Source: Bacillus sp. SA1-12
GTDB lineage: Bacteria > Bacillota > Bacilli > Bacillales > Bacillaceae
DNA: 64,000 nucleotides
Reading direction: 5' to 3'
Assembly: GCF_000981385.1 (NCBI RefSeq)
Contig: NZ_LATZ01000120.1
Span: 369,483-433,482, forward strand
This document shows, in pieces, positions 33,742 through 43,087 of this stretch (its first letter is position 1; each line of letters opens with the position of its first letter). A program made the translations under genes and the position numbers. Under the pieces are notes generated by a model that made no database searches, had not been told where the DNA came from, and saw nothing but the letters and a program-made list of their open reading frames with translations.

Positions 33742-35247
33742 TTAAATGCTTTTTATTTTGACATATTTCTCTTCTTTTAATTTATGATTTGTTTTTAATT
33801 GTTCTCTGTCATTTTGTTCAATAGGCAATGAAATTTTTACAGTTGTTCCTTCCTCTTGGATACTATTAATTTCAAATAGACCATTATGGTTTTGAATAAT
33901 TTTCTTGCTTACCATTAACCCCAACCCTGTACCTTCTGATTTTGTGGTAAAGAAGGGCTTTCCTAATAAATGAATATTTTCTTCAGGAATTCCTACTCCA
34001 TTATCTATTACAGAGATGACAAAATAGGAATCTTTTTGTTCTAATTTAATAAAAATTTTTCCGCCTTCCGACATGGCTTCAATTGAATTTTTTATGATAT
34101 TGGCTAATACTTGCTTTATTTGATTTTCTTCACACTTTATTAAAAAAGAATCTCCAACAAATTCTGGGGAAATATCTATGTTTTTAATAATTGCTTGAGT
34201 ATTTAAAAGGGTAATGACGTTTTTAATGATAAGTGATAGATCTGATGTAGATATATTTACAATATGTGGTTTAGAAAGCACCATAAATTCACTAACGATA
34301 AAATTGATCCGGTTGATTTCATCAATCATAATTTTTAGGAAATTTTTATTTGATTGATCATTTGTCTTTTCATAAATGATTTGAGTAAATCCCTTTAAGG
34401 ATGTTAGTGGATTGCGAATTTCATGAGCAACACCTGCGGCCAATTCTCCAACTAGTGATAGTTTCTCTGATTCTCTTAACTTTCTTTCACTTTCATTAAG
34501 TTCTTCCATCTGAGATAAAAGTTTTTTATCTAGAAAGGCGTTTGATATTAACATAATTAACACTACAATTATTGCTGGAACACTAATAAATGAACTTAAG
34601 GTGTCTGAACTGACTGTATAGTAGTTATTAATAGAAGGAGGATTTGTATTTATGGTAATATCTGTTCCCCACATCCCAATATAATGCATTCCTGAAATCC
34701 CTATCCCCATTAATATACAACTTAAAATTCTCCATTTTAAATTCATGGAGTCACGGTGATTAAAGAAAAAAAGCAACCATAATGAAGAAAAGGCTGCCAA
34801 AACAGCAATTAAGATCGAAAGAATGACAATAAGGAGGTTAAAAGTAAGTAGCACATTTGGATACATAGCCCAAACACCCAGGTAGTGCATACAAACAATT
34901 CCTCCACCCATGAAAAGACTTGATAATAGGAGTCTAAATTGGTTTAATTTCATTAGTAAGAATGCAATACCTGTGCCTATGATAGAGATAATCAACGAAA
35001 GAAAAACAATTCGAATGTCATAAATAACATGGTTTGACAATTTCATAGCAACCATGCCAACAAAATGCATTGTCCAAATGCCAATACCCATTGCAACTGC
35101 ACAACTTAATAGCCACATATTGTACCTGAAATCTTTAAATACGATCATCTTCCAACGAAGGTCTAAAGCAATGTATGAAAAAAGTATACCTAGAAGAATT
35201 GAAAAAACAAACCAGTAATAGTTATAAGTACCAGTTAAATGTTCCAT
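33742..35247 (-). CDS. MHYT-domain sensor histidine kinase
   Basis: 501 aa. The N-terminal ~240 residues form a seven-helix MHYT sensor with its three motifs: WTMHFVGMVAM, CMHYLGVWAMYP and GMHYIGMWG. MHYT domains are thought to bind a metal and sense diatomic gas or redox state. The kinase half has an H-box AAGVAHEIRNPLTSLKGF, N-box ANIIKNSIEAM, and ATP lid motifs VIDNGVGIP and GTGLGLMVSKK. The HEIRNPLTSLKGF H-box is that of sporulation-type kinases feeding Spo0F. No response regulator is adjacent, which fits a phosphorelay orphan kinase. The output is inferred. Confidence 0.92.
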   Translation of the reverse strand: MEHLTGTYNYYWFVFSILLGILFSYIALDLRWKMIVFKDFRYNMWLLSCAVAMGIGIWTMHFVGMVAMKLSNHVIYDIRIVFLSLIISIIGTGIAFLLMKLNQFRLLLSSLFMGGGIVCMHYLGVWAMYPNVLLTFNLLIVILSILIAVLAAFSSLWLLFFFNHRDSMNLKWRILSCILMGIGISGMHYIGMWGTDITINTNPPSINNYYTVSSDTLSSFISVPAIIVVLIMLISNAFLDKKLLSQMEELNESERKLRESEKLSLVGELAAGVAHEIRNPLTSLKGFTQIIYEKTNDQSNKNFLKIMIDEINRINFIVSEFMVLSKPHIVNISTSDLSLIIKNVITLLNTQAIIKNIDISPEFVGDSFLIKCEENQIKQVLANIIKNSIEAMSEGGKIFIKLEQKDSYFVISVIDNGVGIPEENIHLLGKPFFTTKSEGTGLGLMVSKKIIQNHNGLFEINSIQEEGTTVKISLPIEQNDREQLKTNHKLKEEKYVKIKSI

Positions 35248-35440
35248 ATAACCCCACTTTCATTTACGTTCTTGTATATTGATTCTCAATATACATATTT
35301 TAAAAGAAAAAAGTTTCTATTACGAAAATATGAGAATTTACTCCTTAGCTTAAGCATTTTCTCAATTTCTAAGGTAAAATTAGAAACGATATTTACGCAC
35401 TAAAATTTTATATCCTTTGATATCGAGTATCCAAACAAAG

Positions 35441-35989
35441 TTATTCAGATGTAAAATCAGTATTTATTTTCTTCATAAAATAAGATAAGTTATCTTGAAA
35501 ATAAATAAAGTTAACAAACACCATTGAATTAATCAACAAAATTAGTAGAATAAGTATCCCAATACTTAAAGAAAACTCTAAAGTAAAAGATAATATGATT
35601 AATGTTATTAGTGAAAGGAATAAACTAAAACAAAGCGTACGATAAGCATGTACATTTCCGAGGCGATATTGGTAAATTCTATGGATTTCACTCCCGAATT
35701 TACTTTTTATGATCCTTATATCCATTTCATACTCTTTTTTAAAATACTTACCCTTCTTGGTCCAAATTACAAATCCTAAATAAAGACTTATTTGATGAAT
35801 TAAATGCCCTAATATAACACCCGCACCAATAAATAGTGAGAGGGAGGCAACAATGATTGGCACGTCCTTGCTAAAAATAAATGTTTTCATTTGATCAAAA
35901 TCATATAAGAAAAAGTAGATTAACAAAACAGCAAGATATGTCCAACCTGGTATACCCCATCTAATTAAATATTTACTATCAAAATTCAT
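35441..35989 (-). CDS. Membrane protein of unknown function
   Basis: 182 aa with about four hydrophobic helices: WTYLAVLLIYFFLYDF, VPIIVASLSLFIGAGVIL, a long pair around FSLFLSLITLIILSFTL, and ILILLILLINSMVFVNFIYF. A charged loop lies between helices 2 and 3. AAAGGG lies upstream of the ATG. It follows no obvious partner, and the 190-bp gap to the MHYT kinase makes cotranscription unproven. No family is recognised. Confidence 0.7.
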   Translation of the reverse strand: MNFDSKYLIRWGIPGWTYLAVLLIYFFLYDFDQMKTFIFSKDVPIIVASLSLFIGAGVILGHLIHQISLYLGFVIWTKKGKYFKKEYEMDIRIIKSKFGSEIHRIYQYRLGNVHAYRTLCFSLFLSLITLIILSFTLEFSLSIGILILLILLINSMVFVNFIYFQDNLSYFMKKINTDFTSE

Positions 35990-36192
35990 TTCAAACGACC
36001 CTTTCTCTATTATTATTTTTCGATAAAAGTACTTATTATCCTGCTCATGGCCATTTCTTTGATTTCATACTCATACGGTAATTATTACATGTGAAGCGTA
36101 AATTTTCCTTACTCTATAATCTAACCTAATATGACGAAGGAATAACTTAATCCTTATTATAGACACTATAAATAGCTTGTCTAGAAGAAATA

Positions 36193-36233
36193 AAACAGCC
36201 TGAGTCCATATTAATATAGAACTCAGGCTGTTT
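36193..36233. terminator. Terminator of phoD
   Basis: AAACAGCCTGAGT (36193-36205) pairs perfectly with ACTCAGGCTGTTT (36221-36233). Confidence 0.88.
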
Positions 36234-36306
36234 CATTTATATTTTTTACTTATTATTTGAAAAGTATTATGCCTTTACAACCGTAAAATGGATTAGAAAT
36301 ACCTGT

Positions 36307-37919
36307 TTAAACCGGAGCTGCTTCAGTATTCACTTGCTGCAAACTCGATTTTCCATCGTCTACAATGAATGAAGTTCGTGTTTTGATTGGTGCACCTGGT
36401 CTAGTTACGTATGGAACAACCATAAAATCAGTTTGCCATTTATCTTGGGTTAATGTGCAGCGAACATATCCGCGTTGGTTACTAAAAAATTTAATATGTG
36501 GATTTTCTTCTAACGTTTGTTGCGTGTTACTATTAACATCAGATCCGTCACCACCAGAAGTAATAGAAGTTCCAACAAACTCTACTGCTACATTTTTTGA
36601 GTTTGGATCATCAAAATTCGCTTTGACCTCATTTGCCCAGCTTGTGTGAACATCTCCCGTTAAAACAACAGTATTAGAGATGTTTTTCTCTGCTAAAAAG
36701 TCTAAAATCCTCTGGCGTGCACCTGGGTACCCATCCCAAGCATCCATGCTGAAGCTTTGTTTATCCGGGCCAAATGCTCCATCACGTCTTGCAAAAAAGA
36801 CTTGCTGTGCAAGAACCTTCCATTTTGCCTTAGAAGCAGCCAGTCCCTCTAGTAACCAATGCTCCTGCTTATCACCAAGCAAGGTACGGGAAGGATCCAT
36901 AGACTCAGGTGTTGGACTGTCCCAACCATCTCCATTTGCCTGGTCATCTCGGAACTGACGGGTGTCAAGGACACTAAAATCTACTAAATTACCAAATTGT
37001 AATCTTCGATATAATTGCATGCTGCTTCCATTTGGATACGAATTACGGCGAAACGGCATGTGTTCATAAAAAGCTTGGAACGCGATAGCTCTCCGTTTTA
37101 AGAAATCTTCCGTTGTTTGTTTATCAGGATCTTGCGGGACATCTCCTGCCCAGTTATTATCCACCTCATGGTCATCGTTTGTCACAATCCATGGGAAATT
37201 TGCATGGGCTGCTTGCAAGTCAGAGTCTAATTTATATAAGGCATAACGGTTTCGATAATCTTCAATCGTATAGATTTCTGGAAAATCTTTATCAATTGGC
37301 CGAACACCGCTTGAATTATGGCGGCCTTCGTAAATATAGTCTCCTAAATGAATGACTAAATCTAAATCATCCTTTGCCATATGTTGATATGCTGTGTAGT
37401 ATCCCGCAGGCCAGTTTTGGCAGGAAGCAAATGCAAAAGCAAGCTTGTCTAGATGACTTCCAAAGGCTGGTGCCGTTTTCGTTCTTCCAACTGGACTGAT
37501 CTCAGAACCAGCCTTAAAGCGGTAATAATACCATGTAGAAGGTTTTAAGCCGTCTACCTCAACATGTACAGAATGTCCCATTTGAGGTTTGGAAACCTCC
37601 GTTCCTCTTTTTACTACCTGCTTAAAACTGGAATCAAGAGAAACCTCCCATTGAACAGGGAATGGATGATTGTCCATACCACCGCCATTCAAAGGGTCCG
37701 GAGCTAGTCTTGTCCACAAAACCACTCCATCTGGCCATGGGTCCCCTGAGGCAATACCAAGTGTAAAAGGGTAGGATAATTTATTTGACGCAGCGGAAGC
37801 AAAATTCACCGGTAAGGTATTTACAATCGACACACCAAGTGCAATCCCTACTCCTTTTCCTGTTTTCTTTAAAAACTTCTGCGATCAAATTTCCCTGAAT
37901 TACTATTTGAATTTTTCAT
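36307..37919 (-). pseudogene. phoD: Alkaline phosphatase D with a frameshift in its Tat signal
   Basis: The mature enzyme (about 500 aa) is complete. It has the PhoD motifs GIASGDPWPDGVVLWTRL, FASCQNW, IHLGDYIYEG, TNDDHEVDNNW, WKVLAQQVFFA and VVLTGDVHTSWA, and should be a secreted, Tat-exported phosphodiesterase/phosphatase. The natural start is the ATG at 37919 (GAGGAGG upstream). Its first codons read MKNSNSNSGKFDRRSF and then stop. Adding one base to the run of five Ts (37871-37875 on the plus strand as AAAAA) restores DRRSFLKKTGKGVGIALG, a textbook twin-arginine signal, in frame with the rest. Internal initiation would give an unexported protein. A slippage-prone homopolymer or a sequencing error are both possible. 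Confidence 0.9.
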
Positions 37920-38165
37920 TTTAGGCCTCCTCAAAATTTATATATTATTAAAAAACGATATAGGTGACGGATTGGTGAAAGTCTTAAAAATAAAAACAAA
38001 ATAGCAAATAGTCATCTATCTTTCAGGATGTAAGAAAAGATAGATCTATTTCCGACTGATAAATTAATCTTAATATTGCTTGTTTCATCTTGAAAATCTG
38101 TGTTTAATTTCCTCCTTTATCAAAAATTTTCTCTAACTACTACTAAATGAATAATTCCAAAATAA

Positions 38166-38252
38166 AAAACCCAAGTATAGTAAGCCCTCAAAAAAACGTG
38201 TTTTGACGTGCAAAAGTTTTTTTCAGAGAACTTGTAACTATACCTGGGTTTT
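38166..38252. repeat. 87-bp imperfect palindromic element
   Basis: AAAACCCAAGTATAGTAAG (38166-38184) is complementary, with a few mismatches, to CTTGTAACTATACCTGGGTTTT (38231-38252). The inner parts also match partly (CTCAAAAAAAC versus CTCTGAAAAAAACT reversed). On the minus strand it ends in TTTTTTATTTT. It could be a small MITE-like repeat or a large terminator/sRNA. The surrounding 37920-38519 has no gene. Confidence 0.5.
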
Positions 38253-38511
38253 CTCCATGTACTCCACCCTTGGCAGTTAGCAGTATGTAAGATATTCTTT
38301 AAGAAAATTTCTTTACATATTTATCATAGAACGAGTTTATTAAATTAGTATTGTTGATAAGTAAATGTATTATTAATTCTTGTTTCAATTTTTAGTTCAT
38401 TTTACCTGCTTTTTGTCATAATTTCTGATTCAAAGCTATGCGTTGGTGATCACGTTTTTAAAAGGAGAAAGGAAATCCCTTATTAGCTTATTTTGAATCA
38501 CATCAAAATTA

Positions 38512-38546
38512 AGAAAAAAGTTAATGATCTTTTTAAGATCATTAAC
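38512..38546 (-). terminator. Terminator-like palindrome
   Basis: GTTAATGATCTT (38520-38531), loop TTT, and AAGATCATTAAC (38535-38546) form 12 perfect pairs, followed by TTTTTTC on the minus strand. It is a second hairpin behind the methyltransferase gene. Confidence 0.7.
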
Positions 38547-38562
38547 TCTACTACCGTTTCCC

Positions 38563-38607
38563 AAAAAACTTGCAAGGCAATCTCAATATGAGACTGCCTT
38601 GCAAGTT
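38563..38607 (-). terminator. Terminator of the rRNA methyltransferase gene
   Basis: AACTTGCAAGGCAaTCTCA (38567-38585) pairs with TGAGAcTGCCTTGCAAGTT (38589-38607), an 18-bp stem with one mismatch, followed by TTTTTTGG on the minus strand. Confidence 0.92.
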
Positions 38608-38610
38608 TAA

Positions 38611-39495
38611 TTAATGTTTACCGATTAATACATCCAAATCAACCGTTATTTTCATAGAATTCGCTTTTACAAAAGATGTAACCTGTTCCTCTGTTGTTGC
38701 CCAACTTAAAGGAGTCATGTTAACCAACAGCTTAATTGAAGATTCATTAAGACTCCTTGTATATGTTAATCTTACGTGATCTACAAATTGGTATCTCTCT
38801 TTAAACCTTTCAACGATTGCTGCATTAGAATAATTTTGTTTGTCAGTTTTATAGAAAAGATGTCTCAATTCTTTTAAGTAGCCGCTTTGAGGCACAACTT
38901 TGATGACTAACCCATTAGGTTTTAATAATCTATTAAATTCAGCATAATTTGAAGGAGATAAAATATTTAGAATAACATCGAACTGTTGATTCATAAATGG
39001 CGTGTTTGCAAGATTCGCAACAGCCCAAATCTTATCTGTGTAGCTCTTAGCTGCTATCATGATCCCTTCTTTAGAAATATCGATTCCTACTCCTATTACT
39101 CTTTCAACCAAGTTAGCACAAACAAAATCGCAAATAGCAGAAAGGTGCGAACCTTCACCACATCCTGTATCTAGTATTGATATTGATTCTTTTGTTTTAA
39201 CTATATACTTTTCTAAAGCATTTGTAATAGCATGGTGCAAAGGTTCAAAAAAAGCACATTCAGTTATAAGTTTTCTTCTTGCTTCAAAAAGATCCTTTCC
39301 GTACTTTGTTTTTCCCGAACTGGTCGTCAAATTAATATATCCTTGTTTAGCAAAGTCAAATGTATGATGATTTAAACAGATTAAACTTTTCTGCTCTGAA
39401 ACCTTCATAGACGCATGGCAAATAGGACATGCAAATATTTTCTCAAAATTCCTTACGTAATTTGCACTCTTTATTCTTTTATTCTCCTGTAACAA
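38611..39495 (-). CDS. RlmA/TlrB-type 23S rRNA (guanine-N1)-methyltransferase
   Basis: About 294 aa from TTG at 39495, which has GAGGTGA five bases upstream; further-upstream starts lack a site. The N-terminus has a zinc-ribbon-like motif (IFACPICHASM, LICLNHHTFDFA). Then come KQGYINLTTS and KYGKDLFEARRKLI, typical of RlmA, and a Rossmann SAM-binding motif (ILDTGCGEGSHL, VGIDISKEGI). RlmA(I) methylates G745 and RlmA(II)/TlrB G748 of 23S rRNA; the latter contributes to tylosin resistance. Which base is modified here is unknown. A leader ORF and a strong hairpin precede the gene, suggesting antibiotic-responsive control. Confidence 0.87.
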   Translation of the reverse strand: MLQENKRIKSANYVRNFEKIFACPICHASMKVSEQKSLICLNHHTFDFAKQGYINLTTSSGKTKYGKDLFEARRKLITECAFFEPLHHAITNALEKYIVKTKESISILDTGCGEGSHLSAICDFVCANLVERVIGVGIDISKEGIMIAAKSYTDKIWAVANLANTPFMNQQFDVILNILSPSNYAEFNRLLKPNGLVIKVVPQSGYLKELRHLFYKTDKQNYSNAAIVERFKERYQFVDHVRLTYTRSLNESSIKLLVNMTPLSWATTEEQVTSFVKANSMKITVDLDVLIGKH

Positions 39496-39551
39496 AGAAG
39501 TCACCTCATTCATTCGTTTTATATAAATGAAAAAGGCATAGACAAATAAAC

Positions 39552-39584
39552 CCAACTCATATTTTTTAAAAAAATATGAGTTGG
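39552..39584 (-). promoter_or_regulatory. Leader hairpin between the leader ORF and the methyltransferase gene
   Basis: CCAACTCATATTTTTT (39552-39567) and AAAAAATATGAGTTGG (39569-39584) give a perfect stem of about 15 bp. On the transcribed minus strand GTTTATTTGTC follows. It lies 26 bases after the leader stop and 57 bases before the methyltransferase TTG. It is a candidate attenuator, but the U-run is weak. Confidence 0.6.
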
Positions 39585-39609
39585 ATTTGAAAGTCGTCTA
39601 TACCTATTT

Positions 39610-39639
39610 TTATCTATAACGAATGAATTGAATAATCAT
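39610..39639 (-). CDS. Nine-residue leader peptide MIIQFIRYR
   Basis: A 9-codon ORF, MIIQFIRYR-stop, has an excellent ribosome binding site (AAGGAG, eight bases before the ATG), unusual for a chance ORF. It lies upstream of an rRNA methyltransferase gene. It ends in Arg-Tyr-Arg. The pattern Arg/Lys-X-Arg/Lys is known to stall macrolide-bound ribosomes in ErmD-type leader peptides. A stalled ribosome here would cover the leader just before the 39552-39584 hairpin. Its function as a sensor peptide is inferred; translation is not proven. Confidence 0.7.
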   Translation of the reverse strand: MIIQFIRYR

Positions 39640-39843
39640 AGTGATAACTCCTTGTTTACATCAATAGGGATAAATCCCATTTATATGGTAACAAGACTTT
39701 ATACTATTTGCAAATATTAATTTACAAACCTGCAGTTGATTAGCCAAGAGAAAGACAGCGAGAAAACTTAACAATTGTTTTTTCATTTGGTTTATGTCAA
39801 TTGATGCTTTTAAGGTTTCACGGCTTTATTGTACATCTTTTAG

Positions 39844-40650
39844 TTACCAATAATGACCATTATCTATGTAGTCGATAATAGGCTTAAATACAAGATATTG
39901 TTCCATAAATCGATTGAGTTCATTTTTAGAAAAAATAGCTTCAACCGCTAAACGAAATAAAACAGCCCTTATCATCATTTCTCTGTAGGTATTGTTGTTG
40001 GGAAGGAGTTCTAATTCAGAAATTTTACTTTTTTGCCAGGCAATACAATCACATACTAAAATAGCTTCAGCATATTCAATAGGTGCTATGGTTGGTGAGA
40101 AGTCAATAATTAACGGTGGTAACACCTCGTCGAAAAGTATGTTTCCAGATAAATCAGCATGAACAATTTGTACATTATATTGGTTTTTTAATTGTACTTT
40201 TTTAAGCAGTTCCATAATGATATCTTCTGTTTTAGGATGTATGTCCATTGGTAATTCATCTTTTTGCCAGGCTATTCGATGGGCCTTGGTCCATGGATTC
40301 TCAACATGTGGAAAGTCACTATAATCGACAGTTGATAAGTCTTGATGAAATAACTTTGCTACCTTAAGTTTTTCTTCAATCCGGCCATTTACTTCCTTGC
40401 CTTGTTCAAACCTGGTGCAAATCCACCCCTCATTGACAAATGTACCTTCTTGGCTTCTAAATGGCTTTGAAAGCCTGTAACTTTTAGGAATTATATTGTT
40501 TAAAACCGATAACAGCCATTCATAATGGTGCACATCTTCCACCGGTTTTAAAACAGCATGATCCACTTTTAGCGATGTATTTTGCCCGCCTGACAGTTGT
40601 TCAATTTTGCCTTTTAGATTAAATGAATGGATGACTTCTTTAGATAACAT
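39844..40650 (-). CDS. Aminoglycoside phosphotransferase-like kinase
   Basis: 268 aa with a protein-kinase-like APH fold. The catalytic loop is VHADLSGNILF (HxDxxxxN) and the metal-binding motif is IDFSP in place of DFG. N-terminal nucleotide-binding strands include LSGGQNTSLKVDHAVLKP. It resembles the TIGR02569-type phosphotransferases of unknown substrate rather than a proven resistance enzyme. AAGGTGA lies upstream of the ATG. The frame is intact. Confidence 0.8.
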   Translation of the reverse strand: MLSKEVIHSFNLKGKIEQLSGGQNTSLKVDHAVLKPVEDVHHYEWLLSVLNNIIPKSYRLSKPFRSQEGTFVNEGWICTRFEQGKEVNGRIEEKLKVAKLFHQDLSTVDYSDFPHVENPWTKAHRIAWQKDELPMDIHPKTEDIIMELLKKVQLKNQYNVQIVHADLSGNILFDEVLPPLIIDFSPTIAPIEYAEAILVCDCIAWQKSKISELELLPNNNTYREMMIRAVLFRLAVEAIFSKNELNRFMEQYLVFKPIIDYIDNGHYW

Positions 40651-40843
40651 GCTATTTCACCTTGTATTTTGACTTATTTGAACAGAATGACAACTTTACT
40701 AATTAGTTATTAAATATTCTATTACTATCCTATTATTGATAATGAAATACAATTAAACCAACCCTTTTATAGACAAAACAACGATGACCAGAAAGGTTGT
40801 TGAACCAAACCAACCAAATTTGTTAAAAGCAATACTCTAAAAT

Positions 40844-40878
40844 AAAAAAGGTACACCACATTTTCTTCGTGATGTACC
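40844..40878 (-). terminator. Terminator of the aldolase-family gene
   Basis: GGTACAcCAC (40850-40859) pairs with GTGaTGTACC (40869-40878). TTTTTTATT follows on the minus strand. Confidence 0.88.
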
Positions 40879-40905
40879 AACCTTTTAGTTAAAGTCAGAG
40901 AAACA

Positions 40906-41868
40906 TTATTTGGAAGCAGGTGCTAGTGAAGCTTCAGGTGATGTTACTCTGTCGTAGAAATCGACAAATTTATCACGATTCTCGCTGTCACGGTAAGCCA
41001 TCGCCACACGAGGATGCTCATTCAATGCACCAGAGATCATGTAAGGAATAATATAGCCCCACTCCCATTTTTCGCGCATTTCGAGCATGTGGTTCTCAAT
41101 AACACCGAGGACAGGCTTCATTTCATAGCTTGGTTTTTGAATATAAGTAACAAGAAGCTCTGTGTGACAGTTTCCAGCCGCACGGCCCATACCATAAACA
41201 GATGAATCAAGGTATGTCACACCATTTCGCATTGCACTTAACGTGTTTGCGAAAGCAAGCTGCATGTTGTTATGCGTATGAATGCCAAGCTGTTTATTCG
41301 GTAGCATCTCTTTAAACTTTTTCACCTGATGCTCAATATCTGCAGGGGCTAAGCTTCCAAACGAGTCAACGATATAAACAACATCGACAGGACTTTTCTT
41401 TACCATTTCAAAGGCTTCGATAAGCTGGTGTTCAGGTACACTTGATAAGGCCATAATGTTTAGGGATGTTTCATAACCTAAATCATGGAACATTTGAACA
41501 AGCTCCAAGCCTTTGTCCACTTCACGGATATAGCAAGCAACACGGATCATATCTAATACACTTTGCTCACGCGGCAGGATATCATTAGGGTCGACACGAC
41601 CAATATCTACCAGAGCTGAGAGCTTAGTGAATTTTTTCTCCGTGATAACCTCTTCCTTCAGGAACTGATCATCTAAAAATCTCCATGGATTTGATTCCTT
41701 TGCATTTAGAAGCCTTGCAGAATTCTTATAGCCAATCTCCATATATTCAACGCCAGCTTCACTTAAACCATTATATAAATCTTGAACAAATTTCACACTA
41801 AAATCCCAATTGTTCACCAACCCGCCATCGCGAATCGTACAGTCAATTATATTGGTGCGATTTTCCAT
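40906..41868 (-). CDS. DRE-TIM aldolase-family protein (HMGL-like)
   Basis: 320 aa TIM-barrel lyase. The metal-binding DCTIRDGG (variant of DRE), the late HTHNNMQLAFAN, and SVYGMGRAAGN are the family marks of HMG-CoA lyase, isopropylmalate synthase and 4-hydroxy-2-oxovalerate aldolase. It is closest in form to the aldolase-catalytic-domain proteins associated with nucleotide-sugar or aldolase pathways, whose substrate is not generally known. AGGAGG lies upstream of the ATG. It is a single gene with its own terminator. Confidence 0.85.
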   Translation of the reverse strand: MENRTNIIDCTIRDGGLVNNWDFSVKFVQDLYNGLSEAGVEYMEIGYKNSARLLNAKESNPWRFLDDQFLKEEVITEKKFTKLSALVDIGRVDPNDILPREQSVLDMIRVACYIREVDKGLELVQMFHDLGYETSLNIMALSSVPEHQLIEAFEMVKKSPVDVVYIVDSFGSLAPADIEHQVKKFKEMLPNKQLGIHTHNNMQLAFANTLSAMRNGVTYLDSSVYGMGRAAGNCHTELLVTYIQKPSYEMKPVLGVIENHMLEMREKWEWGYIIPYMISGALNEHPRVAMAYRDSENRDKFVDFYDRVTSPEASLAPASK

Positions 41869-42071
41869 AGTTATTACTTCCTCCTGAGGTATCTACATAT
41901 ATCTTATAAATTTGACATAAAGGTTAGTACGTGTCAACAGTTTTGTAAAATAATTAGGAATTGTGCGAAAATAGCACTTAAAAACTTACTATATATACTC
42001 TCTAAAGTTTAACATTCTATTCTAAATAAGGTTTCAATTCCCGTTCTTGGATAGTTCAAGAAACTTTCCGT

Positions 42072-43052
42072 TTATTGAAATCCAAGAACAGGATGCGGGA
42101 CATATGGTTCTTCCAAGAATGAGATTTCCGCCTCGGACAAGGTTACTGAAAGTGCTGCAACTGCATCATCTAAGTGTGAGATCTTTGTCCCTCCTATGAT
42201 CGGAGCTGTGACAGACTCTTTTTGCAGCACCCAGGCGAGTGCAATTTGTGCACGGGGAACGCCGCGTTTTTCTGCCAAAGCAGCGACACGTTCGATGACC
42301 AATCGATCTGCCTCTTCTGTTTTACTATAGAGGTATTTTCCAAATTCATCTGTTTCTGAACGGTTCGTTGCGACCGCCAAATCACGTGTGAGTCTGCCTC
42401 TTGCCAGCGGGCTCCACGGGATCACACCGATTTTTTCTTCCTTACATAGCGGTAGCATTTCTCTTTCCTCTTCGCGGTACAATAGATTCAGATAGTTCTG
42501 CATCGATACAAAGCGTGTCCAGTTATTTTTCTCTGCAACATTCAGGGCTTTTAAAAACTGCCACGCATACATCGAAGAAGCCCCTATGTATCTTGCTTTT
42601 CCTGCTTTCACTACATCATGAAGAGCTTCCATTGTTTCCTCAATAGGTGTTTGGTAGTCCCAGCGATGGATCTGGTAAAGGTCCACATAATCTGTTCCAA
42701 GCCGCTTAAGACTTTGGTCAATTTCGTTCATGATTGCTTTTCGTGAAAGTCCGGCACCATTAGGTCCTTCGTGCATGCGACCATGAACCTTCGTTGCAAT
42801 CACAACCTCTTCTCTTTTTGTAAAATCCTTTAATGCTCGGCCAACTATTTCTTCACTCGTCCCATCAGAATAAACATTTGCTGTATCAAAGAAAGTAATC
42901 CCCAATTCAAGAGCCCTTTTGATAATTGGCCTGCTATTCTCCTCATCAAGAACCCACTGATGGTTCCCTCGTTCCTGCACCCCAAAACTCATGCAGCCAA
43001 GACAAAGGCGTGATACTTGCATACCTGTATTTCCTAGTCTTACATACTCCAT
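42072..43052 (-). CDS. Aldo/keto reductase (YrpG/YhdN-like)
   Basis: About 326 aa from the ATG at 43052 (AAGGAAGGG upstream); a TTG six codons earlier overlaps that site. AKR motifs: GNTGMQVSRLCLGCMSFG, FFDTANVYSDGTSEE (Asp and Tyr), VIATKVHG (Lys), YQIHRWD (His) and APIIGGTKISHLDDAV. It belongs to the larger AKR11-like group that reduces aldehydes and sugars with NADPH. It lies 18 bp after the P-loop kinase gene, so the two may be cotranscribed. Confidence 0.9.
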   Translation of the reverse strand: MEYVRLGNTGMQVSRLCLGCMSFGVQERGNHQWVLDEENSRPIIKRALELGITFFDTANVYSDGTSEEIVGRALKDFTKREEVVIATKVHGRMHEGPNGAGLSRKAIMNEIDQSLKRLGTDYVDLYQIHRWDYQTPIEETMEALHDVVKAGKARYIGASSMYAWQFLKALNVAEKNNWTRFVSMQNYLNLLYREEEREMLPLCKEEKIGVIPWSPLARGRLTRDLAVATNRSETDEFGKYLYSKTEEADRLVIERVAALAEKRGVPRAQIALAWVLQKESVTAPIIGGTKISHLDDAVAALSVTLSEAEISFLEEPYVPHPVLGFQ

Positions 43053-43087
43053 TTCTGTCCCTTCCTTCAATGATTAAATAGTATTTT

